A program made the translations under genes and the position numbers. Of a stretch of DNA of 64,000 nucleotides, positions 8,423-16,502 are shown piece by piece. The stretch lies in contig NZ_JAKRKC020000002.1 of assembly GCF_022664455.2 (NCBI RefSeq), positions 248,001-312,000 of the forward strand, written 5' to 3'. The notes beneath the pieces are model-generated. The model saw only the letters and a program-made list of their open reading frames with translations, was not told where the DNA came from and searched no databases. Numbering within the stretch: position 1 is the stretch's first letter; every line of letters starts with the position of its first letter. The stretch comes from Actinomadura luzonensis (lineage in GTDB: Bacteria > Actinomycetota > Actinomycetes > Streptosporangiales > Streptosporangiaceae).

Positions 8423-9259
8423 GTGAAGCACGACGACGAGCAGGACCGGCTGCCCTCGGCGCGCCCCCAGTCGCTGATGTTCAGCTTCCTCGGCATCTAC
8501 GTGCTGGGGCGCGACACCGCGGTCTACTCGGGCAGCGTCATCGACGTCTTCGCCCGCCTCGGCGTCTCGGAGGAGGCGGTGCGCTCGACCCTCACCCGCA
8601 TGGTCAAGCGCAACCTGCTGGCCCGGCACCGCCACGGCAAGAAGGTCTACTTCGGGCTCACGCCGCACGCCACGAGCGTGCTCGACGACGGGCGCCGGCA
8701 GGTCTGGGAGAGGGGCGCGGTCAACCGCGACTGGGACGGCACCTGGACGCTGGTCGGCTTCTCACTGCCGGGCAGCGAGCGCAGCACCCGCCACGACCTG
8801 CGCTCCCAGCTCGTCTGGGCCGGGTTCGGGCTGCTGCAGGGCGGCCTGTGGATCGCGCCCGGGACGAAGGACGTCGAGGCGACGCTGGCCCCGCTGGGCC
8901 TGGGCGACAACGTGACCGTGCTGCAGGCGCGGGCGCTCAAGCCGACGGAGTCGGCCGACCTGGTGCGCAAGGCGTTCGACGCCGACCAGATCGCCGAACG
9001 CTACCGGGCCTTCCTCGACCGCTGGGACACCGCGCACCCGCTGCCGTCGGCCGCCGACGACCTGGCCAGGCAGCTGTTCCTGCACACCGACTGGCTGCAG
9101 CTGGTCCGCCAGGACCCCCGGCTGCCCGCCGAGCACCTGCCCGCCGACTGGCCGGGGATCCGCGCCGAGACGGTCTTCCACACCCTGGCCCACCGGTACC
9201 AGCCCAGCGCCGCGACGCTCGCGGCGTCCGTGCTCGACGAGCTTGCCTTGTCCCCTTGA
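8423..9259 (+). CDS. PaaX-family transcriptional repressor
   Basis: 278 residues. The N-terminal winged helix runs from RPQSLMFSFLG to VRSTLTRMVKRNLL. A PaaX-like middle domain contains WDGTWTLVGFSLP, and the C-terminal domain has the ARQLFLHTDWLQLV helix. Family members repress aromatic-acid operons and respond to an aryl-CoA, classically phenylacetyl-CoA. The gene diverges from the transporter-ligase block, and the ligase would make such an effector. The start could be the GTG at 8417 or 8423, or a TTG at 8387; none has a strong ribosome site. Confidence 0.88.
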   Translation: MKHDDEQDRLPSARPQSLMFSFLGIYVLGRDTAVYSGSVIDVFARLGVSEEAVRSTLTRMVKRNLLARHRHGKKVYFGLTPHATSVLDDGRRQVWERGAVNRDWDGTWTLVGFSLPGSERSTRHDLRSQLVWAGFGLLQGGLWIAPGTKDVEATLAPLGLGDNVTVLQARALKPTESADLVRKAFDADQIAERYRAFLDRWDTAHPLPSAADDLARQLFLHTDWLQLVRQDPRLPAEHLPADWPGIRAETVFHTLAHRYQPSAATLAASVLDELALSP

Positions 9260-9269
9260 CGGCGCTCGT

Positions 9270-9737
9270 TCAGTCGCGGCCGGCGGCCTGTCTCCTGGAC
9301 CACGCGGTGGCGTCGGCGCCGTAACGGGCCAGCAGGCGCGCGAACTGGACCCGCTCCTCCGGCGACCAGGCCGCGGTGATCTCCAGGAACGCCTTGCGCT
9401 GTTCGGCGGCGAAGCGGGTGCGTTCGGCCTCGCCGCGCTCGGTGAGCTCGAGCACGGTGCGGCGGCCGTCGGCCTGGGACGCCGCCCGCCGCAGCAGCCC
9501 CTCCTCGATGCAGGCGGCGACGGTCCGGCTGGCCACCGGCTGGGCGACGCCCATCTCGGCGGCCAGGCCGCCGACGGTCGTCTCGCCCGGCGCGTCGGCG
9601 ATCACGTTGAGCACGAGGTTGCGGGAGAGGTCCTTGCCCGACGCCGGCGCGCGGCGCCGCAGCCGTGACAGCGCCGGGCCGATCTGGTCCAGCGCCGGGT
9701 CGTCGGAGGGCTGCTCGGAGAAGGACGCGCCGGTCAT
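9270..9737 (-). CDS. MarR-family regulator
   Basis: 155 residues. A winged helix spans about residues 40-110, with GGLAAEMGVAQPVASRTVAACIE as helix-turn-helix and a DGRRTVLELTERG wing. It converges with the PaaX gene (10-bp gap) and is divergent from the amidohydrolase gene, the usual arrangement for a MarR repressor and its target. Its likely operator, TTGC-ATA-GCAA, lies in the shared 102-bp region. The ligand is unknown. Confidence 0.88.
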   Translation of the reverse strand: MTGASFSEQPSDDPALDQIGPALSRLRRRAPASGKDLSRNLVLNVIADAPGETTVGGLAAEMGVAQPVASRTVAACIEEGLLRRAASQADGRRTVLELTERGEAERTRFAAEQRKAFLEITAAWSPEERVQFARLLARYGADATAWSRRQAAGRD

Positions 9738-9766
9738 GCGCCCGATTCTAGGCCGCGCCCGGGCAT

Positions 9767-9793
9767 TTGCATAGCAACCGGTAAACGCATAGC
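9767..9793. promoter_or_regulatory. Candidate MarR operator/divergent promoter
   Basis: An AT-richer patch between the divergent MarR and amidohydrolase genes. TTGC-ATA-GCAA (9767-9777) is a perfect inverted repeat. GCATAGC occurs twice, at 9769 and 9787, on the same face of the helix (18 bp apart). A TTGCAT box lies 17 bp from TAGCTT, a weak promoter-like pair. The assignment to the adjacent MarR protein is inferred from position. Confidence 0.5.
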
Positions 9794-9839
9794 TTTAGGT
9801 ATGTAATTTGAGCGAGCGAGAGAAACGAGGCGGACCGCC

Positions 9840-11054
9840 ATGGCGCTCACCGCGATCACCAACGCGCAGATCTTCGACGGGGAGAAGGCGGTCGGCGTGC
9901 GGACCGTGGTCATCGACGGCGGAAGGATCGCCCGCGTCGGCGGCGACGCTCCCGAAGGCAGCGAGATCGTCGACGGCGGCGGCGCCACCCTGCTGCCGGG
10001 GCTCATCGACGCCCACGTCCACTCCGCCCCGGGCTCCCTGGCGCTCGCGCTGCGGTTCGGGGTGACGACCGAGCTGGAGATGCAGGGCATGAACACCCGG
10101 GAGAACCGGGGGCTCATCACCGACGACGACACTCTGGCCGACGTGCGCTCCTCCGGCTTCGCCATCACGCCGCCCGGCGGCCACCCGAGCGAGCTGATGC
10201 CCGAAGGCTTCCGGCCCACGTGGGACCTCCCCCCGGTGATGCCCCTGATGCCGTTCTCCACCACTCCGGAGGAGGCGGCCGCCTTCGTCCCCCAGCTCCT
10301 CGCGCGGGGCTCCGACTACATCAAGCTCATGATCGACGACGGCACCGTGGAGGGACACCCCGGCCTGCCCACGCTCGACCAGGCCACCGTGAACGCCGCC
10401 GCCGCCGAGGCCAGGAAGTACGGCGCCCTCACCGTCGCCCACGCACTGACCGCCGAGGCCACCAGGATGGCCGCCGAAGCCGGCGTCGACGGCGTCACCC
10501 ACGTGTTCATGGACCAGCCGCACACCGACGAGATCATCGGCCTCGTCAAGGACGCGGGCATGTTCGTCATCCCCTGCATCACGCTCAACGCCTCGATGAT
10601 GGGGATCACCGCCGGCGACCTCGCCGACGACCCCCGCGTCGCCGCCCGCCTGGACGACAGGTGGGACCGGACCCTGCGCTCCAGCTACGACCGCTACCCG
10701 CAGGGCAAGCTCGACGACGTGTACGACACCGTGCGCGCCCTGGACGCCGCCGGCGTCGACCTGCTGGCCGGCACCGACGTCTCCGTGCCCGAGCCGTTCT
10801 TCGGGGGCCTCGCGCACGGCGCCAGCCTGCACCACGAACTGCGACACCTGGTGGCCGCCGGCCTCACGCCCGCCCGGGCCCTGCGCGCCGCCACGGCGAC
10901 CACCGCCCGCCGCTTCCGCCTCAGCGACCGGGGCCGCATCGCCGAAGGACTCCGCGCCGACCTGCTGCTGGTCGACGGCGACCCGCTCAGCGACATCAGC
11001 GACACCCTCAACACCCGCGCCGTCTGGCGCCGCGGCACCCGCCTGGCGGCATGA
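9840..11054 (+). CDS. Metal-dependent amidohydrolase, imidazolonepropionase-like
   Basis: 404 residues of the amidohydrolase superfamily. GLIDAHVHS gives the first metal-binding His pair, YIKLMIDDG the bridging Lys region, LTVAHALT and GVTHVF the later His residues, and GTDVSVPE the catalytic Asp. The C-terminal composite domain ends in RADLLLVDGDPL. Close relatives hydrolyse cyclic amides, imidazolones or dipeptide-like esters. It diverges from a MarR gene that probably controls it. The ATG has GAGG about ten bases upstream. The substrate is unknown. Confidence 0.88.
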   Translation: MALTAITNAQIFDGEKAVGVRTVVIDGGRIARVGGDAPEGSEIVDGGGATLLPGLIDAHVHSAPGSLALALRFGVTTELEMQGMNTRENRGLITDDDTLADVRSSGFAITPPGGHPSELMPEGFRPTWDLPPVMPLMPFSTTPEEAAAFVPQLLARGSDYIKLMIDDGTVEGHPGLPTLDQATVNAAAAEARKYGALTVAHALTAEATRMAAEAGVDGVTHVFMDQPHTDEIIGLVKDAGMFVIPCITLNASMMGITAGDLADDPRVAARLDDRWDRTLRSSYDRYPQGKLDDVYDTVRALDAAGVDLLAGTDVSVPEPFFGGLAHGASLHHELRHLVAAGLTPARALRAATATTARRFRLSDRGRIAEGLRADLLLVDGDPLSDISDTLNTRAVWRRGTRLAA

Positions 11055-11104
11055 CCGCGCACCCGGAACGCCGCCGCCCGCCCGCGCGGGTGCCGGCCAG
11101 GCGG

Positions 11105-11887
11105 TCAGAAGCTGAACCACTGTTGGGTGAGAAGTTGCAGGACCGTGCCCAGGACGGCGCCCACCGCCAGGAAGATCACTTGAGAGCGGCGTGAGCGCCG
11201 CTCGATGGCGTCGACGATCGGCTCGGCGCGAGCCGCGACCAGGCGTTCCACCGCCTCCAGCGCCGCCCGCTGATCATCGGCATAGGTGCGGCTCTGCTCA
11301 GCATGGCGCCGATTCTCCTCCGCCTCGCGAGCGAGCTCCCGAGCCGCGTGCGCCCGCGCCGTCATCTCCGCCTGGAGCAGGGCGAACGTGGCCGCGGACG
11401 CGGAGAGCTGCTGCGCCATCGCGGTGAACTTCTCCTCCAGGTCGTCGGCCGCGTGCAGCCGCGTCCGGGGCGGCGCGGCTCGCTCGTTGCGGGCTTGGAC
11501 GCGGAAGACGGCGAAGGTGATGAGGGCCGCCACGCAGACGGCGAGAAAGGATCGAAGCGCGTCCAGGAAATCCTCACCTCGGGAGCCGAGGAGTTCGCTG
11601 GGGAGTGCGCCCACGACGACCGTGACCAGCGCGACCGCCGCAGCCGCGTACGCTTCGGGGTTGCGCCGGGGGCGTGCGCGTGACGCGTCGGCCTGGACGA
11701 GGCACCGCGGCACGGACAGGGCCGCAACGATGAACACCAGGAACTCGGCGGCACGGTTGACCTGCGCCCGTATCTCGTCGAGCTGCACGACATCGACGAC
11801 GTACGTCACGGCGAACGACAGGACAACCGCAGCGCCCACGATCAGCGCGGGCCAGTGACGCCTCAACAGGGCAGCGAATCCGCTCAC
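11105..11887 (-). CDS. Membrane protein with four N-terminal spans, coiled coil and C-terminal anchor
   Basis: 260 residues, family not recognised. Spans are near residues 11-31, 47-63, 78-97 and 110-128. A long charged helical stretch follows (about 145-230, AREAEENRRHAEQ-type, coiled-coil-like), then a last hydrophobic span at 237-255 ending QQWFSF. The cytoplasmic coiled coil between membrane anchors recalls sensor or scaffold proteins, but no enzymatic motif is visible. It converges with the amidohydrolase gene and stands alone on its strand. Confidence 0.75.
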   Translation of the reverse strand: MSGFAALLRRHWPALIVGAAVVLSFAVTYVVDVVQLDEIRAQVNRAAEFLVFIVAALSVPRCLVQADASRARPRRNPEAYAAAAVALVTVVVGALPSELLGSRGEDFLDALRSFLAVCVAALITFAVFRVQARNERAAPPRTRLHAADDLEEKFTAMAQQLSASAATFALLQAEMTARAHAARELAREAEENRRHAEQSRTYADDQRAALEAVERLVAARAEPIVDAIERRSRRSQVIFLAVGAVLGTVLQLLTQQWFSF

Positions 11888-12090
11888 GGCCGTTCATCGC
11901 GCCCGGCCCGGCCACCGTTGCGTGATCCTCGGCGCGGCTCGGACGCTGCGGCGGGCGCGGGGCATACTCGACGGGTGAGCAGGAAAAGCGATCTGCGGTC
12001 GCCCAGGGGCCGGGTCTCTCCCAGGCGGCCGGCTTGCCCGTCACCACCGGGCGGCGCCGAACCGGCGGGTCGCGGCGCGAGGAGGCGGCG

Positions 12091-12906
12091 ATGCTCGCAG
12101 GCGTGAGCATCGCGTACTGCATGCTGATCAGGCAGCTCGTGCTCGCCGTGCTGTTGTCCCCGAACGTGTCCGTACAGGCTCAGCCCCCTGTCGTCCACGT
12201 GATGACGTGGAACGTCTGCGCGGGCACGAACGCGGGGTGCGCGCTCTTCCGCCGCCCGGCCGCCGAGCTGGCCTGGCACGTCGCGGTGCTGGCGACCGAC
12301 GCGGACGTGGTCTTCCTCCAGGAGTTCTGCACGGGCGCGGAGGCCGACCTGGAACGCGAGCTCGAACGCCGTACCGGCCGGGCCTGGAGCGTCAGGTCGG
12401 CCGGGCTCTCGTACGCCGACGGCTCCCCGTACCGGTGCTATCCCGACATGAGCGGCAGGCCGCGCGGCGTGCTGAGCGTCACCCTGGCCGTGGCGGGAGC
12501 GGACGCCGGCCTGGTCGTGCGTCCGCTGACCTCGCCGCCGTGGGGAGCCCGCAGGTACGCCGTCTGCACGGCCGACCGGGCGTTCTGCACCGCGCACTTC
12601 TCGTCCGGCTCGGTCTACGACGACAGGCAGAAGGGCAGGCCCTACCGGCGCGTCCAGCTTCGCGAGCTGTTCACGCTGGGCCGGGGCGTGATCGGCGGCG
12701 ACCTCAACCTGGTGCCGCGCGACGCCGCCGCGGCCTACCGGGGCCGCGACGAATGCGACCCGCGCCGGCGCTGGACCTACGTCACCGGCAAACGGAAGAT
12801 CGATTACGTGTTCGCCGGCGACGGGCGCGTCCGCCGATGCTTCGTCGACTACGCCAGGAGCACGTGGTCCGACCACGTCCCGCTGCACGCGTGGGTGACG
12901 CGGTAG
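12091..12906 (+). CDS. Secreted endonuclease/exonuclease/phosphatase-fold protein
   Basis: 271 residues. The N-terminus has a hydrophobic export segment to about residue 30 (ending VSVQAQ). EEP-fold catalytic text follows in order: MTWNVCAG, FLQEFC (metal Glu), a His in FCTAHFS, GGDLNLVP (Asp/Asn) and WSDHVPL (the final Asp-His). These are the metal-ion phosphodiesterase residues of the DNase I/sphingomyelinase/phosphatase superfamily. Several Cys suggest disulphides outside the cell. The ATG at 12091 follows GGAGG; an earlier frame extension lacks such a site. Confidence 0.85.
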   Translation: MLAGVSIAYCMLIRQLVLAVLLSPNVSVQAQPPVVHVMTWNVCAGTNAGCALFRRPAAELAWHVAVLATDADVVFLQEFCTGAEADLERELERRTGRAWSVRSAGLSYADGSPYRCYPDMSGRPRGVLSVTLAVAGADAGLVVRPLTSPPWGARRYAVCTADRAFCTAHFSSGSVYDDRQKGRPYRRVQLRELFTLGRGVIGGDLNLVPRDAAAAYRGRDECDPRRRWTYVTGKRKIDYVFAGDGRVRRCFVDYARSTWSDHVPLHAWVTR

Positions 12907-12919
12907 GGACGGCCCGGGG

Positions 12920-13612
12920 TCAGCGGTACCGGGTGGTCACCGTGCCCGGGTCCGGCGCCTTGATCGACACCTTGCTGCCCCATCCGGTGTAGCGGCTGTC
13001 GACGGTGACCTCGCTGAGCTTGCCGTCCTCCGTCACCGTGTACGACGTCCGCAGCCGGTTCACCAGGCCCGACGAGCCCAGCGTGAGGGTGTAGGACATC
13101 TTGATCCCGTCGTACTGCTTGCGGACGCCGGCGGCGGCGACCCAGGCCGAGACCGCCTTGAGCTCCTTGAGGGTGATGGAGCCGGTGACCGAGCCGCCGG
13201 TCCGCACGCCCTTCTTCATGAGCGCGGCCAGGGTCGCGGGCTCGGCCGGGTTGAGCCACTGGGCCCAGGAGTCGGGGATGGCGCCGCCGACGTCCTTGAG
13301 CCAGGTCTTGCCCTTGGGGAGCCGGCCCTCCAGGACGCCGCCCGAGTAGTAGCCGGTCTTGCCGATGGAGATGACGCGCTCCTGCTCATCGCCGTAGTCC
13401 ATGGTGAGCTCGAAGGCGGCCACGCCCTTCTTGCCGAACTGGAAGGCGCCCTTGGCGTCGCGGGCCCCCATCTCGTCGAGGCCGTCGCCCCACGTGACGG
13501 TGTCGGTGAAGCGTACGCCGTGGCCGGGCGCCATCGTGGCCTTGAGCGCGCTGACGGGGTCCTTCTGCGCCGCCTGCGCCGGGACGGCGACGAGCGCCAG
13601 CACGCCGCTCAC
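12920..13612 (-). CDS. Secreted protein of unknown function
   Basis: 230 residues. A short hydrophobic start ends in AVPAQAAQK, like a signal-peptide end, but there are no positive residues before it. A TAA lies a few codons upstream in frame, so the GTG at 13612 is the only start visible; the signal may be truncated by a small 5' change. The body (LEGRLPKGKTWLKD, SITLKELKAVSAWV, RYTGWGSKVSIKAPDP) resembles the LppX/LprG-type beta-clamp proteins common in Streptosporangiaceae, which is a weak similarity by eye. No catalytic motif is seen. Confidence 0.7.
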   Translation of the reverse strand: MSGVLALVAVPAQAAQKDPVSALKATMAPGHGVRFTDTVTWGDGLDEMGARDAKGAFQFGKKGVAAFELTMDYGDEQERVISIGKTGYYSGGVLEGRLPKGKTWLKDVGGAIPDSWAQWLNPAEPATLAALMKKGVRTGGSVTGSITLKELKAVSAWVAAAGVRKQYDGIKMSYTLTLGSSGLVNRLRTSYTVTEDGKLSEVTVDSRYTGWGSKVSIKAPDPGTVTTRYR

Positions 13613-13692
13613 AACCGTCCCGGGAGACGATCGTTATCCCAATGTTGGACGCGGCCGCGGCGCCGGCGCTCCCGCCCAGTAGGTTCTCGCCT

Positions 13693-14511
13693 GTGAACGA
13701 CATCCGGCTTCTCGGCCCCGAGGACCTGCCCCTGTGCCGGCGGCTCGAGAGCGACCGCGAATGGTCCACCGACGAGGCCAAATGGCGGCTGATGTTCGAG
13801 GCGGGCGAGGTCTACGCCGTCGACGCGCCCGACGGCGACGGCCTGGCCGGGTGCGTCGTGGTGACCCGCTACGGCGACTCGCTGGCCGACGTCGGCATGA
13901 TGCTGGTCGCCGGCCGGTACGGCAGGCAGGGGCTCGGCACCCGGCTGATGCGGCACGCCTTGGAGGTCGCCGGCGGCCGCGTCGTGGAGCTGACCGCGAC
14001 CCGCTTCGGGCGTCCCGTCTACGAGCGGCTGGGCTTCCGGCCCGCGGGCAGCCTGACGATCACCATGGGCCCGCTGCGGACGTCCGCGCCGACGCCCGCG
14101 GTGCGCGTGGCCACCCCGGACGACCACGCCGCGCTGCTCGGCCTGGACGCCGAGGTCACCGGCGCCGACCGGAGCAAGGCGCTGGCCGCCCTGCTGGCCA
14201 GGGCCGAGCGCACGGTCGTCACCGACGGCGGCTTCGCCGTCGCCTGGAACGCCGGCCCGCACCGAGTCATCGGCCCCGTGGCCGCGCCTTCGGAGGAGGC
14301 CGCCCGCGAGCTCATCCTGGCCGCCGCCCACGGCGCCGACCGCGATGTGCGGATCGACCTGCTGGACGCCTACCCGGGCCTGCGTCCGTGGCTCACCGGG
14401 CTGGGGCCCGTCCAGGGGCCCGCGGCCCTGCCGACGATGGTCCACGGGGCCGACCGGCACCCGGGCGACCGCGGGCGCTACGTCGCGCCCATCCTCATCT
14501 CGATGGGCTGA
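13693..14511 (+). CDS. GNAT acetyltransferase with two GNAT-like domains
   Basis: 272 residues from the GTG at 13693; an ATG at 13642 is also possible. The first domain carries the acetyl-CoA motif, GRYGRQGLGTRLMRHAL, and ends in YERLGFRP, a standard GNAT pattern. From about residue 135 a second, degenerate GNAT-like half follows (RVATPDDHAALLGLDAE to GLRPWLTGLG). This double layout is known in actinobacterial GNAT proteins. The acceptor is unknown. It converges with the MFS gene, with a small hairpin between. Confidence 0.82.
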   Translation: MNDIRLLGPEDLPLCRRLESDREWSTDEAKWRLMFEAGEVYAVDAPDGDGLAGCVVVTRYGDSLADVGMMLVAGRYGRQGLGTRLMRHALEVAGGRVVELTATRFGRPVYERLGFRPAGSLTITMGPLRTSAPTPAVRVATPDDHAALLGLDAEVTGADRSKALAALLARAERTVVTDGGFAVAWNAGPHRVIGPVAAPSEEAARELILAAAHGADRDVRIDLLDAYPGLRPWLTGLGPVQGPAALPTMVHGADRHPGDRGRYVAPILISMG

Positions 14512-14532
14512 GCGGACCGCAGGCCGCCCGAG

Positions 14533-14551
14533 CGGCACGCCCGTCGTGCCG
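14533..14551. terminator. Hairpin between convergent genes
   Basis: CGGCACG, five bases, CGTGCCG, between the stops of the GNAT gene and the MFS gene. There is no T-tract. It may end transcription in both directions. Confidence 0.4.
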
Positions 14552-14560
14552 GCGGCGGGC

Positions 14561-15736
14561 TCAGCGGGGGCCGCCGAGCGACCACAGGGACGCCGCCATG
14601 AGCAGGGCGGCCACCCCGCCGCAGACCATCACCGCCGAGACACCGAAGGCGTCGACGATCCGGCCGCCGAGGAAGGCGCCGAGGGCGAAGGTCGCCTGGA
14701 AGGAGGAGGTGAACACGACCGTGGCGGCCTCGGGCGCGTGCGGGGCGGCGGCGCTGAACGACGCCTGCGAGCAGACCGGCACCCCTCCGTAGGCCAGGCC
14801 CCAGACGACGAGCGACACCACGGCTCCGGCGGCCGTGCCGCCGGCCGACGGCAGCAGCAGGGTGGTGGCCGCGATCAGGCAGCCGGAGACCGCGAAGGCG
14901 GCCCGCAGCCGGGTGGCGGCGGCCTTGCCGGCCAGGAAGTTGCCGGCGATCCCGGCGACCCCGTACGCCAGCAGGACGGCGCTGACCGCCGCGGGAGGCA
15001 GGCCGGTGACGTCCTGGAGGAACGGCGTGACGTAGGTGTAGGTGCCGAAGTGGGCCAGGACGATGAGGAAGGTGGCCAGCAGCGCGACGCCGGCGCGCCG
15101 GGTGCGCAGCAGGCCGAGCAGGACGCGCGGGCTGGTGACCTGGCGGGCGGGCAGGGGCGGCAGCAGCACCAGCAGGGCGGCCAGGACCAGGACGGCCAGC
15201 AGGGCCAGCACCAGGAAGGCGGTCCGCCAGCCGGCGAGGTCGCCGATGAGGGTGCCGGCCGGCACGCCGAGCACGGAGCCCAGCGGCACGGCGGAGAAGA
15301 TCACCGCGGTGGCGGCGCCGACGGCGTGCGGCGGCATCAGGCGGCCGGCCAGCCCGGCCCCGATCGACCAGAAGCCGCCGATGGTGAGGCCGACCAGCAC
15401 CCTGGAGATCAGCATCACCCAGTAGGACGTCGCCGCCGCGGCCAGCACATCGGCCACGGCCAGCACCGCCATGAGGACGCACAGCATCACGCGGCGGTCC
15501 AGGCGCGCGGTGGTCAGGGTGACGGCGGGGGCGGCGACCGCGGCGACGACGCCGGGCAGGGTCATGGTCAGCCCTGTGGTGCCGTCGGAGACGCCGAAAT
15601 CGGCGCCGATGGCGGTCAGCAGGCCGATGGGCAGGATCTCGCTGGTGACGATGGCGAAGATGCCCAGCATGAGCGAGGTGATCGCGAGCCATGCGACGAG
15701 GGGCGTGCGGGGCCGGGCGAGCGTGGTGGTGGACAT
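14561..15736 (-). CDS. MFS efflux transporter (DHA1 family)
   Basis: 391 residues with twelve hydrophobic spans. IVTSEILPIGLLTAI in helix 1 and LDRRVMLCVLMAVLAVADVL after helix 2 resemble the AraJ/chloramphenicol-resistance type of drug:H+ antiporters. FSAVPLGSVLGVPAGTLIGD in helix 5 is the antiporter motif C region. It probably exports a small hydrophobic molecule. It is preceded by 231 bp of non-coding DNA that includes the hairpin ending the VOC gene. Confidence 0.85.
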   Translation of the reverse strand: MSTTTLARPRTPLVAWLAITSLMLGIFAIVTSEILPIGLLTAIGADFGVSDGTTGLTMTLPGVVAAVAAPAVTLTTARLDRRVMLCVLMAVLAVADVLAAAATSYWVMLISRVLVGLTIGGFWSIGAGLAGRLMPPHAVGAATAVIFSAVPLGSVLGVPAGTLIGDLAGWRTAFLVLALLAVLVLAALLVLLPPLPARQVTSPRVLLGLLRTRRAGVALLATFLIVLAHFGTYTYVTPFLQDVTGLPPAAVSAVLLAYGVAGIAGNFLAGKAAATRLRAAFAVSGCLIAATTLLLPSAGGTAAGAVVSLVVWGLAYGGVPVCSQASFSAAAPHAPEAATVVFTSSFQATFALGAFLGGRIVDAFGVSAVMVCGGVAALLMAASLWSLGGPR

Positions 15737-15910
15737 GACTTCCGTTCGGGCGAGGGCGCGTGACGTGCGGGCATCCAGCCAAGCAGTGCCGGAGGAGCGC
15801 GCACTGGCACGTTTCGGACGCGACCGTCGCCCTGACCCCCGCGCCCCCGTCCCCCTCGCCGGCCTGACCGCCCGTACCCTGCCGTGGCCGCCGACGCCGA
15901 TGCGGGGGAG

Positions 15911-15938
15911 GACGGCCGCGGCAAGCGCCGCGGCCGTC
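15911..15938 (-). terminator. Strong hairpin after the VOC gene
   Basis: GACGGCCGCGGC, AAGC, GCCGCGGCCGTC: a perfect 12-bp stem with a tetraloop, 30 bp beyond the VOC stop on the minus strand and well before the MFS start. No T-tract follows, as is usual for high-GC terminators. Confidence 0.65.
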
Positions 15939-15967
15939 CCGGGCGGCTGTGAGGCAGGAGATCGCGG

Positions 15968-16381
15968 CTACTCGGCGTACGGCTGGTCGGTTCCCCTGGA
16001 GCTGTAGCCGAGACTCCAGATGTAGCCCTCCGGGTCGGCGAACGTGCCGCCGTACCCGCCCCACGGCAGCGCGCCGGCGGGCTTGAGGATCGTGGCGCCC
16101 GCCTTCTCGGCCTCCGCCATGACCTCCTCGACCCGCGCCTCGCTGCGGACGACGTAGGTCAGGACCAGCCCGCTGAAGCCGCTGCCCGCCGGCTCCGTGC
16201 CCACCTGGTCGGCCAGGCCCTCGCGGCCGTAGAAGCCGACCGGCGAGGCGCCGTCCGACTCGAAGAACACCGAGATGCCGTAGTCGTTCTTGATCTTCCA
16301 GCCGAGTCCGTCGGTGTAGAACCGCTTGGCCCGGTCCAGGTCCCGGACACCGAGCAGGATCGAGCTGACGTGTGCTTTCAT
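15968..16381 (-). CDS. VOC-superfamily (glyoxalase/bleomycin resistance-like) protein
   Basis: 137 residues, one VOC module of paired beta-alpha-beta-beta-beta units. VRDLDRAKRFYTDGLGW and GYGGTFADPEGYIWSL are the family landmarks. The usual metal Glu lies in DPEGYIW and the first ligand position is in HVSSILLG. It may be a small metal-dependent lyase/dioxygenase or a ligand-binding protein; the substrate is unknown. The gene is divergent from the ECF41-type sigma factor, whose family is often found beside small metabolic genes. Confidence 0.88.
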   Translation of the reverse strand: MKAHVSSILLGVRDLDRAKRFYTDGLGWKIKNDYGISVFFESDGASPVGFYGREGLADQVGTEPAGSGFSGLVLTYVVRSEARVEEVMAEAEKAGATILKPAGALPWGGYGGTFADPEGYIWSLGYSSRGTDQPYAE

Positions 16382-16438
16382 GCCTGGCTCCTTGCACTTC
16401 AGGTGGATACATTCCGGACCTCTGGGTCAGGGCCCGGC

Positions 16439-16465
16439 TGTCACATCGGCGGGTGTTCGCCGGTC
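16439..16465 (+). promoter_or_regulatory. ECF41-like promoter of the sigma factor gene
   Basis: TGTCACA (16439-16445), 16 bases, then GGTC (16462-16465), ending 37 bp before the sigma factor start. As I recall it, the ECF41 consensus is TGTCACA, 16 bases, CGTC, so the spacing is exact and only one base differs. It implies autoregulation. Confidence 0.7.
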
Positions 16466-16502
16466 AACCGGTATGACAGACCCGGACGGAGGAATGTGAC
16501 CG

